Positions 25,245 to 33,969 of a DNA stretch of 64,000 nucleotides are shown here, one piece after another. A program made the position numbers and the translations under genes. How positions within the stretch are numbered: position 1 is the first letter of the stretch; each line of letters starts with the position of its first letter. The notes beneath the pieces are model-generated. The model was given only the letters and a program-made list of their open reading frames with translations. It had not been told where the DNA came from and ran no database searches. The DNA comes from Bacteroidota bacterium. GTDB taxonomy: Bacteria; Bacteroidota; Ignavibacteria; Tepidaquicellales; Tepidaquicellaceae. The stretch spans positions 22,927 through 86,926 of the forward strand of contig JAFDZO010000024.1 of assembly GCA_018266845.1 (NCBI GenBank), written 5' to 3'.

Positions 25245-26146
25245 TGTCTATAGAAACGCTAAGAGCTTTTGTGATTAACAAAGAGAATTTTAGTAGTCTA
25301 AATGACTATATTGAATTTACTACTGACTATCTTTCCTTCATATCTGATAATAATAATATTCAGGCTACGATAGTTTCACAAAATGAAAATCATTATAAGT
25401 TTTTACAATATAAGGAAGACGGCACTTTTAATATTACACGCCCCCTTAACTCTAACTTATTTTACTCCTTACAGGATTTTGAAATAAAGAAAAATGAACT
25501 AATAGCGCTATTAGGAAATATTAGAGCGGAAGCACACAATACGGAAGCCTATCGCACTGTATTAAACAGGTGTATATATACAATACAACAATGTATTGGT
25601 GCAGCTTTGGATGCCTTACCTGCAAACGAGTCAAATAGAGCAAAAAAAATTAATGGTGATTTGTTCGAAAGACTAATTCGACTTTTGTTTACTATGTGCG
25701 ATATAAGCTGTAGTTCAGGAGAAGTGCCGATTGCAATCAATTTTGATAATGACGAATCATTCACTATGACTTATCAACATGATTTAATTGTTAAGCAGGG
25801 TAGTGTTGTTAAGGCAATTGGCTCTGTAAAAACTTCAAGCAAAGATAGAATTGATAAAGTGTTTCTGGATAAATTTTTATACAGCAGGCTTACCGAAACT
25901 ACACTTCCTCATTTTGCAGTATTTCTCAATGATGTTCAAAGAAAAAAAGTACACTCTGGTTCAAGCTATGGAGTAAGCCAAACATTTTTGCCGGGAAAAT
26001 TTAAAGCATATACAATTAAGTTAAATCCTTTAAACGGAGTTTATTATTGTGATATAAGACCAATAATGTTATCCGATAATCTGTTGCATCAGCACATAAA
26101 AACGTTTGACCATTTATTATTTGATGATATATGGAGTTTACTATGA
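25244..26146 (+). CDS. Probable type II restriction endonuclease, PD-(D/E)XK-like
   Basis: A 300-residue cytosolic protein directly coupled to the preceding methyltransferase, which is the main reason for the call. A plausible nuclease core lies at 135-215: INGDLFERLIRLLF (E142 region), then TYQHDLIVKQ with D180 and VKAIGSVKTSSKDR with K196, that is, D...(x13)...S-x-K, where a serine stands in place of the usual glutamate. I do not recognise the exact subfamily or recognition site. The frame is intact, unlike the nuclease of the first pair. The gene ends 84 bases before the repeated rhodanese tail. Confidence 0.65.
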   Translation: MSIETLRAFVINKENFSSLNDYIEFTTDYLSFISDNNNIQATIVSQNENHYKFLQYKEDGTFNITRPLNSNLFYSLQDFEIKKNELIALLGNIRAEAHNTEAYRTVLNRCIYTIQQCIGAALDALPANESNRAKKINGDLFERLIRLLFTMCDISCSSGEVPIAINFDNDESFTMTYQHDLIVKQGSVVKAIGSVKTSSKDRIDKVFLDKFLYSRLTETTLPHFAVFLNDVQRKKVHSGSSYGVSQTFLPGKFKAYTIKLNPLNGVYYCDIRPIMLSDNLLHQHIKTFDHLLFDDIWSLL

Positions 26147-26229
26147 GTACAGGACCGAATTTACCTCGTTTGGTGTTTTCCTGATTGCATTGTAAAATTT
26201 TGCAACTTAAGGATTACATCAAAATTCCC

Positions 26230-26296
26230 TTCACTCCCTCATCTTCACCAGCAAGCTTTGCCAGCCGCCGCCGTTGTGCACCTCTGTAAATCCGTT
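26230..26296 (-). repeat. Right copy of the rhodanese 3'-end duplication
   Basis: This is the part of the intact rhodanese gene that is repeated at 24048-24114 (two mismatches in 67). A shorter shared block, CATTGTAAAAT, occurs further downstream on the minus strand at both copies (about 24022 and 26189), so similarity once extended past the gene. Confidence 0.9.
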
Positions 26297-26548
26297 TGCC
26301 AACAAAATTTTTCTTGCAGATGAGCTTCGCATACCTGATGCGCAGCAGGTGATTACCGGTTTGCTTTTATTTATTTTGGAAAGTTTTTCAGGAAGAATGT
26401 CTAATGGAATATTGACCGAGCCTTTTATATGACCGCCTTGAAATTCGCCTTTGCTTCTTACATCAATAATTGTTGCGCCCGATTCGTATAGCTCTCTATA
26501 GTTTACTTTTACTCCTGCCCCAAAGAGATTTTTAATAAATTGAATCAT
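26231..26548 (-). CDS. Single-domain rhodanese-like sulfurtransferase
   Basis: A 105-residue protein. The N-terminal stretch MIQFIKNLFGAG is a short helix before the rhodanese domain, which shows YRELYESGATIIDVRSKGEF, GHIKGSVNIPLD and the active loop VITCCASGMRSSSA, in which the catalytic cysteine is the one before ASGMRS. It probably carries persulfide sulfur in the cytosol, as do other small rhodaneses. The 3' end of the gene is duplicated about 2.2 kb to the left, on the far side of the second restriction-modification pair. Confidence 0.88.
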   Translation of the reverse strand: MIQFIKNLFGAGVKVNYRELYESGATIIDVRSKGEFQGGHIKGSVNIPLDILPEKLSKINKSKPVITCCASGMRSSSARKILLANGFTEVHNGGGWQSLLVKMRE

Positions 26549-26912
26549 TAAATAGTTTTTTGAATTGGATAGAACAGAGAAATATTTGTGTTTTCTTTCA
26601 AACTAAATTAGAAGTAAAATTTTGTTGAATAAAGTCAAACAAGAATTCTGTTATGGTCTAAGGTTGAACTCGTTATGAATCGGAATTTATCCCAATGAAT
26701 CGGGAGCTTCGTAGCGCTGCCACTCCTTTAATTTGGTTTAGAACCTTGTTTGTTGAAATTTTCTGTTTTAGAGTTTTTGTGGCAAATTTTATCGGGTTTT
26801 GAAAAATTAAATCTTGTAAAAACAATAGAATAAACACACTTTCGAAAACACCCCAAATAAATATTTGTATTAACACTTATTTATTGCGCAGCTTCTAATT
26901 TAAGCGTAAGTT
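26549..26912. other. Intergenic region with one possible dispersed repeat
   Basis: No supportable gene. Around 26678-26760 the sequence contains two GAATCGG repeats 12 bases apart and the string CTTCGTAGCGCTGCCACTCC, which is GC-richer than the surroundings and may be part of a dispersed repeat or a remnant; the short frame across it (26673-26876) is not convincing. Confidence 0.35.
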
Positions 26913-26914
26913 CA

Positions 26915-26954
26915 AATAAAAAAGCCCCTCCCGGATTCCTCCGAAAAGGGCTTT
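26915..26954 (-). terminator. Rho-independent terminator of the YCF48-like gene
   Basis: On the minus strand AAAGCCC pairs with GGGCTTT (26948-26954 with 26921-26927), with an inner CGGA/TCCG stem, followed by a T-rich run. It begins 24 bases after the stop codon at 26978. Confidence 0.85.
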
Positions 26955-26977
26955 ATTTTCCTCTTTTTTTAACTAGC

Positions 26978-28366
26978 TTATTTAACCAAACTCATTTTCA
27001 TTGTCTTTGCAAAATCCGCAGCCGTAAGCCGGTAGTAATATATGCCGCTCGGCTTATTTTTAGCATCCCAGCTAACAGAATATGTTCCGGGTTTTAGGTT
27101 TTCGTTTACAAGTTCATCTGTCAGCCTTCCTGTCTGGTCATAAACCTCCAGCTTTACAAATCCCGTTTTTAGAACATCGAATTTAATCGTTGTCGCGGGA
27201 TTAAACGGATTAGGAAAGTTCTGATACACATTATAGTTTTTGGGTACTTCAGTTGAAATATTGTTTACCCCAACTCCTCCCCACCATGTGGAAATTATTT
27301 CTCCGTTATTACCTACTGCCCAGCCGACTTTATCATTCACGAAATAAACTCCGTTGAGATTATTTATTGTCGGGGAAATCTGCTGAGTCCATGTATGCGC
27401 AAGGTCATCGGTTCTGAAAACAAGTCCGTTTTCTCCGACAACAAAGCCTCTCCAAGTGTAAGCGCTGCCATTCCAGTAGTATGCCCATGACATACAACTG
27501 AAAGCATTTGCATCAAAGTAAGTTTTCTCATCCCATGTCAATCCGCCGTTTGTTGTTTTCAGAAGCTTTGCCCGGGTGCCGTTTGCGCCGCCGCCGCATG
27601 CAAATCCTGTAAGTTCGTTTATGAATTTAATATCGTTAATATAGATGCCTTGAATTGGAGTACCGATTACGTTCCAATTGTTACCCATATTGGTAGTTTT
27701 TACTAATCTGGTTACATTAGATGTATTTGTAACGGATAACCATCCTGTATTAGTATTAATAAAAGAAATTCCTTTAAAAGTGCCAAGCTTAGTAATGTTT
27801 GTATCATCGTAAGAGTAATAATGAATACCTGCCCCAATTCCTCCGTCTGTGGTTCTGTATATTCTTCCTTGATTTGCATCGTCGAACCTCGCGCCAATTA
27901 TAAATCCTGTGAATGCATTTATAAAATGAAGATTTTTGAAATCTATATAATTAATAGTATTGTTCATCCAGATAGTGCCGCCATTTGTGGTCTGCTGAAT
28001 TACGCCTGATACCGGATTGCTGTTTGTAACATATCCGCATGAGTAAACATATTTGCCTGTATCGGTGCCGTTTGGAATTCCCTCAATTTTAACTAACTGA
28101 TTCTGGTAAGAATTGGTCAGCTGTTGAGTCCAGTTATATCCTCCATCCGTGGTTTTAAAAATTTTTCCGTGAGTACCGCAAATCCATCCTGTTAAATGGT
28201 TAGCAAAGTATACTGAGTTGTAAGTGTAGTTCGTATCCTGCGTAGATTGTTTATACCACATTCCATTTGGCTGAGCAAAACTTTTTTCCGCTGAGGAAAA
28301 GATAAATGCAATAATTAATATTGCGAATAGAATTTGAACTTTGTATTTTTTGTTTTTTATCTCCAT
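26978..28366 (-). CDS. Secreted YCF48/BNR-repeat beta-propeller with T9SS sorting domain
   Basis: A 462-residue exported protein. The signal peptide (hydrophobic to SSAEKSFAQ, about residue 32) is followed by some six propeller repeats of the type FKTTDGGYNWT, QTTNGGTIWM, VKTTNMGNNWN, LKTTNGGLTWD, often preceded by FINAFTGFIIG-like strands, the pattern of YCF48/photosystem-II-assembly-factor-like proteins. The last 80 residues are a T9SS type A sorting domain (YQNFPNPFNPATTIKF, VYDQTGRLTDEL, GIYYYRL...MKMSLVK). No catalytic site is recognisable; adhesion or scaffold functions are possible. Single gene with its own terminator. Confidence 0.85.
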   Translation of the reverse strand: MEIKNKKYKVQILFAILIIAFIFSSAEKSFAQPNGMWYKQSTQDTNYTYNSVYFANHLTGWICGTHGKIFKTTDGGYNWTQQLTNSYQNQLVKIEGIPNGTDTGKYVYSCGYVTNSNPVSGVIQQTTNGGTIWMNNTINYIDFKNLHFINAFTGFIIGARFDDANQGRIYRTTDGGIGAGIHYYSYDDTNITKLGTFKGISFINTNTGWLSVTNTSNVTRLVKTTNMGNNWNVIGTPIQGIYINDIKFINELTGFACGGGANGTRAKLLKTTNGGLTWDEKTYFDANAFSCMSWAYYWNGSAYTWRGFVVGENGLVFRTDDLAHTWTQQISPTINNLNGVYFVNDKVGWAVGNNGEIISTWWGGVGVNNISTEVPKNYNVYQNFPNPFNPATTIKFDVLKTGFVKLEVYDQTGRLTDELVNENLKPGTYSVSWDAKNKPSGIYYYRLTAADFAKTMKMSLVK

Positions 28367-28613
28367 GGCGTTTTTTCGAACTCTAAATTACTTGGTATGT
28401 AATTTGAAACTCTTCTCCGTATGTAACAAATACCATACCAATTAAAATTGCGAAAATGTGGGATTAAAATTGATTTTTTAAAAATAAATAAACGAATGCA
28501 GTTGAAGAAAAGTAGTAAGAAAACTATGGCGAATTGTAAAGAAACTATATCAAAGAAAAAATAGTCCAATATGGTAGTTTGTTATAAATCCAATTAATAG
28601 CCAAAAAATTTAA

Positions 28614-28644
28614 TTTGCAGGTTGTATAAAAAAACTCTATTTTG
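28614..28644 (+). promoter_or_regulatory. Bacteroidota-like promoter, possibly giving a leaderless transcript
   Basis: TTTG (28614-28617), 20-nt spacer, then TATTTTG (28638-28644), one base short of the TAnnTTTG consensus. The ATG at 28651 would be at or next to the predicted transcript start. Confidence 0.35.
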
Positions 28645-28650
28645 CAGATA

Positions 28651-29952
28651 ATGAGCCGAAAAACAAAAAGTCTTTTATTTATAATTGCATTATTATTAAC
28701 AAACTTAATAATAATTGCCTCAAGTGTCAAGGCACAGTGGTCAATTCCGGGAGCTTCCCCCGGCGATACTGTAGTAGGGCAGTGCATGACTTCAATCGGT
28801 AATGTGCTAATTTCGGGGAAGCAGGGGATTGCGTATTCGACAAATTTTGGCGCTCATTGGATTTTCACTTTTCAGGGACTGCCTTACGCTAACTGGCTTC
28901 CTGATTATTCAAAATCACTCTATACAAGAGGAAATGAAGTTTTTCTTGGAATTGATGTTAACGGCACGCCTGTCGGCTCTGTGGGAGTTTACAAAAGTCT
29001 TGATAGCGGAAAATCATGGTTTCCCTCAGCCTCGGGAATGATAGAAGGCACTCCCGTTTATTGCTTTATAGAAAAGGGTAGTTTGTTATTTGCCGGCACT
29101 GATGACGGAGTTTATGTTACTTCTAATAGCGGGCAAAACTGGAGCAAAACATCCTCATTTTTGGATGAGAAAACAATTTCATGCTTTTGCGTAAACGGCA
29201 ATACTCTTTTTGCGGCTATACTTGGCTCAACAGCCACAACGGGATTAGGTGTTTATGCTTCTACAAATAACGGCGTGTCTTGGGCAACTGTCAATTACGG
29301 CTTCCCTACGTACACCACGATTTACTCAATGGTAAACTTCAACGGGTATATTTACGGAACATCTACTGACGGGCAGATTTTCCGCACTACAAATAATGGC
29401 GGCTTATGGCTTTTAGTAAATAGCGGAATGTCAACTTTCTATAACCCTGTTTACGCCATTGCAAAATTTAATAATAATCTTATTGTTGGATGCAATGACG
29501 GCATTTTTCTCACGACAAATCAGGGGCAGATGTGGTATTCAATAAATCAGGGCATTACTCCGGGCAGCCAGTTTCAATTTAATGCAATTACAAAATGCGG
29601 AAATTATGTTTTTGCTCCCGCTAATAATGGAATATGGAGAAGAGATTTGAATCAGGTTAGTGTGCAAAACATTTCTGCTGTAGTTTCTTCAGACTATAAG
29701 CTAATGCAGAATTACCCTAATCCTTTTAATCCTGCAACTAAAATTAGGTTCGAACTTCCGAAATCTTCTTTTGTGAATCTTAAAGTTTATAATTCCGCAG
29801 GGAAAGAAATCGCCACGCTGGTAAATGAAAAACTTGCTCAGGGAGTTTATGAAACTGAGTTTGATGCTTCGGCATTATCTTCAGGGGTTTACTTCTATAA
29901 AATTGTAACCGGTGATTTTATACAGACAAAAAAAATGCTGCTTGTGAAGTAA
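28651..29952 (+). CDS. Secreted BNR-repeat beta-propeller with T9SS sorting domain
   Basis: A 433-residue exported protein. The ATG at 28651 (MSRKTKSLLFIIALLL) is preferred to an in-frame TTG nine bases upstream because it directly precedes a normal signal peptide ending SSVKAQ. Six sialidase/BNR-like blades are seen: YSTNFGAHWI, KSLDSGKSWF, VTSNSGQNWS, ASTNNGVSWA, RTTNNGGLWL, LTTNQGQMWY. The tail has QNYPNPFNPATKIRF and GVYFYKIV...KKMLLVK, a T9SS type A sorting domain. Asp-box repeats also occur in sialidases, but no catalytic residues of such enzymes stand out. Divergent from the related gene at 26978, from which it is distinct in sequence. Confidence 0.85.
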   Translation: MSRKTKSLLFIIALLLTNLIIIASSVKAQWSIPGASPGDTVVGQCMTSIGNVLISGKQGIAYSTNFGAHWIFTFQGLPYANWLPDYSKSLYTRGNEVFLGIDVNGTPVGSVGVYKSLDSGKSWFPSASGMIEGTPVYCFIEKGSLLFAGTDDGVYVTSNSGQNWSKTSSFLDEKTISCFCVNGNTLFAAILGSTATTGLGVYASTNNGVSWATVNYGFPTYTTIYSMVNFNGYIYGTSTDGQIFRTTNNGGLWLLVNSGMSTFYNPVYAIAKFNNNLIVGCNDGIFLTTNQGQMWYSINQGITPGSQFQFNAITKCGNYVFAPANNGIWRRDLNQVSVQNISAVVSSDYKLMQNYPNPFNPATKIRFELPKSSFVNLKVYNSAGKEIATLVNEKLAQGVYETEFDASALSSGVYFYKIVTGDFIQTKKMLLVK

Positions 29953-29960
29953 TCCATATT

Positions 29961-29995
29961 CTATTGTAAATCAAATACAATAGTTTCCTGTTTTT
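29961..29995 (+). terminator. Weak terminator after the BNR-repeat gene
   Basis: CTATTGTA (29961-29968) and TACAATAG (29976-29983) form a stem with a 7-nt loop, followed by TTTCCTGTTTTT. Confidence 0.5.
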
Positions 29996-30094
29996 ATTTC
30001 TTTGGGATTAATCACAAAACAACTCGGAATAAAACCACTTTGATTTTATCTGCTAGTTTTTTAGCTTATAAAGAAATGAAAATTGTGAGAAATT

Positions 30095-31654
30095 ATGAAA
30101 ACCATATTAAAAATTTTTCCCTTTGCATTATTCCTCATAATTCCGTTCTCTCTGTTTGCTCAATATAACTATGACGGTAAAGAGCTCAGCCCTGAAATTC
30201 AATCCATAATAAAAAAACTTGCAAAAGATAGCACGGTTTATAGCAGTTATATAGGTATTGTAGGTCAGGAATCTCCTACACAAAAATCTCTTATCGAATT
30301 ATCTAAACAAGACACTTCAGTATTAATAAAAATTACAAATTATTTTAACCCTGTAATCAGATGTTTTGCGTTTCGCTCTCTAATAGAGAAAGGATATAAA
30401 AATTTCTTCCCAATAATTATAAATCATTTACAAGATACCGCAAACGTTAGGCTGCATTATGCCGATGTAGTTATGTATCAAAAGGCAGGAGATTTTTTTA
30501 TTGATAATGCGATAGTGAATTATACAAATGCAGTTGATTATGCTATGAAGAACAAGGTTTACATGGATTCATTGCAGAAATGTATTTTAGACAGTATTGT
30601 AATTTTTACCGATAATGAATTAGAATATCTTGATCAAATATTATATCATAACTCATTTAATGAAAATTACTATGAGAGAATCAATAAACTTGCTGTGAAT
30701 AATTCTTATGCAAATGTTGCTTTAGCAAAATATAAAAGAGAAGGTGATGCCAAGATTATTTATGATAATTTTGAAAATATTGTAATTTACAATATCAATA
30801 ATTTTAGTAAATCTTGTTTGTTTGAAGCCATAAGCATTTTCCCTGATGAAATCTTTTGGCACAAAGTTAAAGGTTATCTTTTGAGTTCAAAAAAATTAGA
30901 CAGGAGTGATAAAAATTTTTGTAAAGCTTTATTTAAATATCAAAATGAAGAGGCATTACAATTAATTGACAGTCTGGTAAAAGTGAATGAAAAAGAAGAT
31001 TATATACTTCATACTTTTTTAGCAGTTTTGCTATATGGTTTGGAAAACTCTCATGATGAAAATTTGCTTCAATATAAATTTTATGTTGCAGAAAATTATA
31101 ATGTAACAACACCCGAAATTTTTTCCGAAATGACCAAATTAGATTCTATAAGGACAAATAATTTTGCAAGGGTTTTCTTTTCACGTTATGAAGAATTTTA
31201 TTACAATTTTTCGAACTATAATTGGATAGCAAAATATGGAGCAGACAGAAAATTAGTAAAAGAAATTTTTTTATACCTATATGCTATGGAGCCTGATAGC
31301 ACAATAATACTTGCTGAAAGATTATTAATTAATAACTACAACAGATTATTTTTTGACGATTATTTAGACGGAATCCGATACATAGATGATGTCAGAATAA
31401 AGCAGATACTTGTGAATATGCTTGGACAGAAAAGAGAAACAAATGATGAATATTATTTTATTATAAACGCGATTGTTTCATATAAAGATAAATCCTTAGT
31501 AAAATTGGCTGAAAAAAATTTAAAATCTAATGCCTGCCTAAATAAAAAAAATAAATACACGATTCAGAATTTACTTGACTATTTGTGGGAATGCGAAAGG
31601 AAAATTCAAAAAAAAGAAATGGGAAATGTTAAAAATTACTTTTCGATTGATTGA
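30095..31654 (+). CDS. Hypothetical exported protein, possibly helical (HEAT-like) repeats
   Basis: A 519-residue protein with a clear signal peptide (MKTILKIFPFALFLIIPFS, cleavage near FAQ). The mature part is rich in Lys, Asn, Asp and Tyr and appears all-helical, with units such as SLIELSKQDTSVLIKITNYF and RCFAFRSLIEKGYKNFFPII that recall HEAT repeats. There is no NPFNP sorting tail, so unlike its neighbours it probably stays in the periplasm or follows another route. I do not recognise the family. The base composition is more AT-rich than the adjacent T9SS genes. Confidence 0.7.
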   Translation: MKTILKIFPFALFLIIPFSLFAQYNYDGKELSPEIQSIIKKLAKDSTVYSSYIGIVGQESPTQKSLIELSKQDTSVLIKITNYFNPVIRCFAFRSLIEKGYKNFFPIIINHLQDTANVRLHYADVVMYQKAGDFFIDNAIVNYTNAVDYAMKNKVYMDSLQKCILDSIVIFTDNELEYLDQILYHNSFNENYYERINKLAVNNSYANVALAKYKREGDAKIIYDNFENIVIYNINNFSKSCLFEAISIFPDEIFWHKVKGYLLSSKKLDRSDKNFCKALFKYQNEEALQLIDSLVKVNEKEDYILHTFLAVLLYGLENSHDENLLQYKFYVAENYNVTTPEIFSEMTKLDSIRTNNFARVFFSRYEEFYYNFSNYNWIAKYGADRKLVKEIFLYLYAMEPDSTIILAERLLINNYNRLFFDDYLDGIRYIDDVRIKQILVNMLGQKRETNDEYYFIINAIVSYKDKSLVKLAEKNLKSNACLNKKNKYTIQNLLDYLWECERKIQKKEMGNVKNYFSID

Positions 31655-31845
31655 CTTTTTGATTTCAAAATTCAAAATAGCAAAAAGTTTCTTTTTTCTT
31701 CCCCACAATTTTTACAAAAAACCTCGTTTTTAGCTTTATATTACAGATTATTTGTAATCTCTCCACACAATTCCCCAAAAGTTAAATTGCAAAATCTACA
31801 CTACATTAATTAGTTTTGAAACAGTTTTAAAAATTAAATTTAAAA

Positions 31846-33693
31846 ATGAAAATTAAGAAAACCGTTTCAATAGCAATTCTCTTTGTACTTCTCGCAACAG
31901 GAATTACTTTCTCCCAAAGTAAAACGGTTGCTGCAATTTCCGAAATCCAAAATGTCTCAGGCGACGGAACAATAGGAACTTTCCACTCTACTGATTCAGA
32001 GCAGATTCAACAGCTTGTAAACAAAATTAAGAATGCAAGAAACACCGGCGATACCGAAGCAGCGCATCTATATCAAAATCAACTAAACGAACTTACGGGC
32101 GCAGTAAAATTAAATACTCCGAATATTAATGTTACAACTTCAGGCGCGGCTGAACACGATAACCTTAGCGTTACAACACTAAACACTAACCATAATGTTA
32201 CAGCGGCTGCAATAGGCACGAACAGATTAAACGGAGATTTGTACGCCGTGTATGCAAGGTATGCAGCAGCGGGCGATGAAATTTTTCTTTACCGCTCCAC
32301 CAACAACGGCATAAGCTGGAACTATGTAACCTTTTTCTCAATGACAATTCTTCCGAATTTCCATTTCAGAAATAATGAGCTTGATATGGAAGTTGTTGCG
32401 AGAAGCGACTCGGCTTTTATATGGGTAACAGCCGGAGCAGACTATGATACGTATAGCTCGGCGTTTGCATTTAAATTCAGGCAGGACGGGCAAAGCTTGT
32501 CAATCAAGCAGCTGAATTTTCCCACTACAAATTTAAAATACAGATTCCCGAGAATAGCGAGTGATAATGCGAAGTACTCGGCTTCTCCATATGTTTATAT
32601 AATGTATTCGCTTGATTCAATTACCGGCTCAACAAAGTTCATTAAGTCAAAATTTTTGCTTGTTGATAATCCTTATTCATTAGTTCCAAACTTTATCGAA
32701 AAGAGCAATGCTCCTATGGGAGCTTATGTGTATTACACTCCTTCAGCAGTGCCGGATAGCGCATTTATGCAGAATGATATTTGCTTTGCAAATATGCCGG
32801 GAGACTCAGATGTGGTTATTCAGACTGCGCTGCTGCGTGGAGCCGCGGCATTTCTTCCTACGGCGCTTTATTTTTCAACTACAACTTCATTCGGGACTAT
32901 AATCAAGTCGTCTTACCAGCTTGCCGATACGAAGTATCTTGAAAGCCCCAGAATTGCTTCATCCGGTTACTTATCCAACAAAGTAATGGTTGCGGTAAGA
33001 AGGCTATTTTCCAGTGGAGATTGGGACCCATACTATTACCTTTCCCAGAATTTTAATACTGTGAACGGAAACTTTGCCTATTCGGGATATGTATCTCTTT
33101 CTACCGATACAACGTTGTCAATTGATGTAGCTGCCAGACCGCATTCATATGACCAATTTCTTTTTGCCTATGCCAATAAAAGAGGCACGGGCAATGCAAT
33201 ACCGCTTGCAAGACCTTTTAACAGTCAGGGACCTGCCGGGCTTGAGTATAATGCCGCACCCATAGGCAGCTTTTGCTCGTCAACTAATGGAATACCCGTT
33301 GCGGGATTCAGATTTGTCAACAACGACTCCTGCCTTATCGGCTGGGGAAATTCGTCCGGCTTGGGTTATACAGTTACGGGCGGATGTTCCGGCACGATGA
33401 CGGGTGTATCAGGAAATCCGAGCTTGGTTGACGGATATTCTCTATCGCAGAACTACCCGAATCCTTTCAATCCCTCTACCAGAATAGCTTTTTCCATCAA
33501 AAACAGCTCATTTGTAAGGCTTACGGTCTATAATATCCTCGGAGGCGAGGAGAGGACTTTGGTAAGCTCTCAAATGAACGAAGGGCAGCATGAAATAGAG
33601 TTTAATGCCTATGGGATGGCAAGCGGGATTTACTATTATAAATTGGAAGCGGGCGGATTTTCTGATGTAAAGAAGATGATACTTGTAAAATAA
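31846..33693 (+). CDS. Secreted protein of unknown function with T9SS sorting domain
   Basis: A 615-residue exported protein. The signal peptide (about 1-23, GITFSQ) precedes a charged helical region (about 45-85) and then a beta-rich domain with strings such as EIFLYRSTNNGISWNYVTFF and PRIASDNAKYSASPYVYIMY, which suggest a propeller of sialidase-like fold; only one clear Asp-box is present. The tail is a T9SS type A domain (QNYPNPFNPSTRIAF, YNILGGEERTL, GIYYYKLEAG...KKMILVK). Catalytic function not recognisable. Sits in a run of T9SS cargo genes. Confidence 0.8.
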   Translation: MKIKKTVSIAILFVLLATGITFSQSKTVAAISEIQNVSGDGTIGTFHSTDSEQIQQLVNKIKNARNTGDTEAAHLYQNQLNELTGAVKLNTPNINVTTSGAAEHDNLSVTTLNTNHNVTAAAIGTNRLNGDLYAVYARYAAAGDEIFLYRSTNNGISWNYVTFFSMTILPNFHFRNNELDMEVVARSDSAFIWVTAGADYDTYSSAFAFKFRQDGQSLSIKQLNFPTTNLKYRFPRIASDNAKYSASPYVYIMYSLDSITGSTKFIKSKFLLVDNPYSLVPNFIEKSNAPMGAYVYYTPSAVPDSAFMQNDICFANMPGDSDVVIQTALLRGAAAFLPTALYFSTTTSFGTIIKSSYQLADTKYLESPRIASSGYLSNKVMVAVRRLFSSGDWDPYYYLSQNFNTVNGNFAYSGYVSLSTDTTLSIDVAARPHSYDQFLFAYANKRGTGNAIPLARPFNSQGPAGLEYNAAPIGSFCSSTNGIPVAGFRFVNNDSCLIGWGNSSGLGYTVTGGCSGTMTGVSGNPSLVDGYSLSQNYPNPFNPSTRIAFSIKNSSFVRLTVYNILGGEERTLVSSQMNEGQHEIEFNAYGMASGIYYYKLEAGGFSDVKKMILVK

Positions 33694-33711
33694 CCAAATT
33701 TAAGCCCTTTT

Positions 33712-33731
33712 GGAGCAATCTGGAAGGGCTT
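33712..33731 (+). terminator. Weak terminator after the secreted-protein gene
   Basis: AAGCCCTT (33712-33719) pairs with AAGGGCTT (33724-33731); the following sequence (CTCTATACC) lacks a clear T-run. Confidence 0.4.
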
Positions 33732-33765
33732 CTCTATACCCTTAATGTGCTGTAAAAACATATAG

Positions 33766-33793
33766 CGAAACTTACGCCCCCTCGTAAGTTTCG
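33766..33793. repeat. Isolated CGAAAC-type hairpin
   Basis: CGAAACTTACG (33766-33776) and CGTAAGTTTCG (33783-33793) are perfect reverse complements around CCCCCT. The GAAAC/GTTTC arms resemble those of the hairpin array at 15301-15584. Confidence 0.65.
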
Positions 33794-33969
33794 AGGTAAA
33801 TTACTGTTAAAACAATATCGAAATTGCAGCTTTTTGAAGACTTTCCCGTGTGCTATTTCCCCCCGCAAAGAACTAATCAAATATAGAAATAATAAATTTC
33901 TTTTCAAAGAAAATCTTGCCTATTAGTAGTAATAGGAAAAAAGTGCAGGCATGTTTTTAAAAATTCCTG

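Noticed and set aside
26673..26876. 67-codon open frame on the minus strand
   Set aside because: Sits in AT-rich intergenic DNA, hydrophobic start without a sensible continuation, no family match recognised.
28357..28569. 70-codon open frame overlapping the start of the YCF48-like gene
   Set aside because: Overlaps a well-supported coding start and has no supporting feature.
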